This document shows positions 63,048 through 64,000 of a DNA stretch of 64,000 bases, piece by piece (position 1 is the stretch's first letter; the number at the start of each line of letters is the position of its first letter). Source of the DNA: Arthrospiribacter ruber (GTDB lineage: Bacteria > Bacteroidota > Bacteroidia > Cytophagales > Cyclobacteriaceae); contig NZ_RPHB01000001.1 in NCBI RefSeq assembly GCF_019343195.1, positions 248,001 through 312,000 on the forward strand, in the 5' to 3' direction. The position numbers were made by a program, and so were the translations under genes. Below the pieces are notes generated by a model that saw only the letters and a program-made list of their open reading frames with translations, was not told the DNA's origin and did no database searches.

Positions 63048-64000
63048 CTACCACTTCCTTTCCACTCCTGCTGCTTCCAGCATAAAATTATGCAGTTCAT
63101 AATTTTTGACAAAACCCGGGAGTTTTTCACTTCCTGGTCCATAAGTGGCCAGTTCCACATAATCACCCGAGTGGTTGGTGTGGGCAAAGCTGACTCCATT
63201 GTGACGGGATAGAATTTCAGCAAAGTAAGCAAAGGGCAGATTTCCGGGGTTATAAAGTCCGTCTGCACCAACCTGAAAACTTTTCAGCAGGTTTTCAGCC
63301 TCTTCTTTTTCCAATGCTACGTTCAGTTGGTGGTTGATCATGTCTATCACCTGTGAAGTGCTGTTTTCTGGGGTAATGGCATTTAGAATGTGTTGATTGG
63401 AGGCTTTCGCCTCGTAAAGGCTCTCAAACTTGATGTTTTTGGGTCCGGGATTGAAAAGCCCGGGGTTTGAATTTCCATGATCCGTGGTAATGATGACCAG
63501 GGTATTTTTGTCTTTTAATGCAAAATCCATGGCCACTCCCACAGCTTCATCGAAGTCTACCTGATCGTAAAGCAGTGCAGTGGCATCGTTGCCGTGTGCT
63601 GCCCAATCCACTTTCCCACCTTCGACCTGCATGACAAAACCATTTGGATTTTTACTGAGTACTTCAATGCATTTTCCAGTCATTTCAGCGAGAGAAGGCA
63701 CTGTTTTTTTGAGGTTTGCATCATTCTCTCTGTCAATTGCATAAGGAAGTCCGTCTTCGGTAAATACACCCAGTAAGGGTTTGCTTCCATCGGCTTTGGA
63801 CATTTCTTCTTTGTTGTTGGCCACATGAAAGCCATTTTTGGAGAATTCAGTGAACAAGTCTCTTTTGTCCGTTCTTCTATTGGGATCGAAAAATTCTCTT
63901 CCACCACCCATCATGACATCGAATTTCAATTTTAGGTAGTCTTCAGCGATGGCAGGCATGGCACTTCTGCTGGTCTGGTTGACACAAAATGAAGCGGGTG
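63048..64000 (-). CDS. Alkaline phosphatase, C-terminal part (cut by window edge)
   Basis: At least 317 residues are visible, and the frame is open to base 64000 (PASFCVNQTSRSAMPAIAED), so the N-terminal part with the nucleophilic Ser is outside the window. Family motifs: MMGGGREFFDPNRRTDKRDL, QVEGGKVDWAAHGNDATALL, VIITTDHGNSNPG (Asp-His zinc ligands), and HTNHSGDYVELATYGPGSE (third metal-binding His). The layout is that of PhoA-type metal-dependent phosphomonoesterases, which act outside the cytoplasm. In Bacteroidota these supply phosphate. The porin-like gene on the same strand, 1.9 kb downstream, may serve the same need. Confidence 0.93.
   Translation of the reverse strand, partial: PASFCVNQTSRSAMPAIAEDYLKLKFDVMMGGGREFFDPNRRTDKRDLFTEFSKNGFHVANNKEEMSKADGSKPLLGVFTEDGLPYAIDRENDANLKKTVPSLAEMTGKCIEVLSKNPNGFVMQVEGGKVDWAAHGNDATALLYDQVDFDEAVGVAMDFALKDKNTLVIITTDHGNSNPGLFNPGPKNIKFESLYEAKASNQHILNAITPENSTSQVIDMINHQLNVALEKEEAENLLKSFQVGADGLYNPGNLPFAYFAEILSRHNGVSFAHTNHSGDYVELATYGPGSEKLPGFVKNYELHNFMLEAAGVERKW

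Noticed and set aside
1-64000. rRNA, tRNA and other classical RNA genes
   Set aside because: No sequence with a recognisable tRNA cloverleaf or rRNA core was seen on either strand, although a covariance-model search was not possible here.

Overview
The window looks like a chromosomal segment of a Bacteroidota bacterium, most likely Cytophagales and probably Cyclobacteriaceae. The grounds are a giant secreted protein with SprB-type repeats and a gliding-motility-type (type IX secretion) C-terminal domain, DUF983 and DUF4143 proteins, Bacteroidota-type promoters (TTTG, 19 bp, TAnnTTTG), weak Shine-Dalgarno use and moderate AT content. The genus is inference. No rRNA, tRNA or CRISPR array was recognised.

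Layout. 1-0.4 kb: 5' part of a GT61-like glycosyltransferase (minus). 0.6-9.3 kb: the giant adhesin-like protein. 9.4-13.9 kb: start of an exopolysaccharide (EPS)/capsule locus, with a WecA-like phosphoglycosyl transferase, a Wza-like export lipoprotein and a Wzc-like tyrosine kinase, ended by a strong terminator. 13.9-24 kb: single genes (unknown 202-aa protein, mannose-1-phosphate guanylyltransferase, UDP-HexNAc 6-dehydrogenase, an AbiEii-type toxin pair, a decayed DUF4143 gene, UDP-glucose 6-dehydrogenase) separated by repeat-packed intergenic DNA. 24.1-32.8 kb: one tightly overlapping, strikingly AT-rich operon with flippase, four glycosyltransferases, GNAT protein, Wzy-like polymerase and polysaccharide deacetylase. 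32.8-39.6 kb: bi-domain oxidoreductase, heparinase-like lyase, WbuB-like glycosyltransferase and Wzi-like outer membrane protein. 40.4-41.6 kb: a second WecA-like transferase with a terminator. 43.3-50.2 kb: accessory region with a DUF4143 ATPase, a 254-aa and a 426-aa protein of unknown function and four small XRE regulators. 52.1-57.3 kb: OmpA/TSP3 protein and a PglE/PglD/PglF-like set suggesting UDP-N,N'-diacetylbacillosamine. 58.9-64 kb: two outer-membrane proteins, small membrane proteins, a lipoprotein and the C-terminal part of an alkaline phosphatase.

How it fits together. The sugar genes predict GDP-mannose, UDP-glucuronate, a UDP-HexNAc uronate and a bacillosamine-type sugar. Glycosyltransferases would build an undecaprenyl-linked unit, Wzx/Wzy would flip and polymerise it, and Wzc/Wza/Wzi would control length, export it and hold it at the surface. 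A lyase-like enzyme is encoded in the same locus, which suits a uronate-containing polymer.

The most novel signal is in the non-coding DNA. About 12 kb consists of mosaic islands of interspersed repeats. Two can be resolved as miniature transposable elements: a three-copy ~300-bp family with 12-bp terminal inverted repeats (TATGAGTATCCG) and 8-bp target duplications, and a single 265-bp element with 15-bp terminal repeats and a TACCTA duplication. A ~280-bp near-identical inverted repeat lies on either side of the EPS locus, 36 kb apart, and could in principle invert it.
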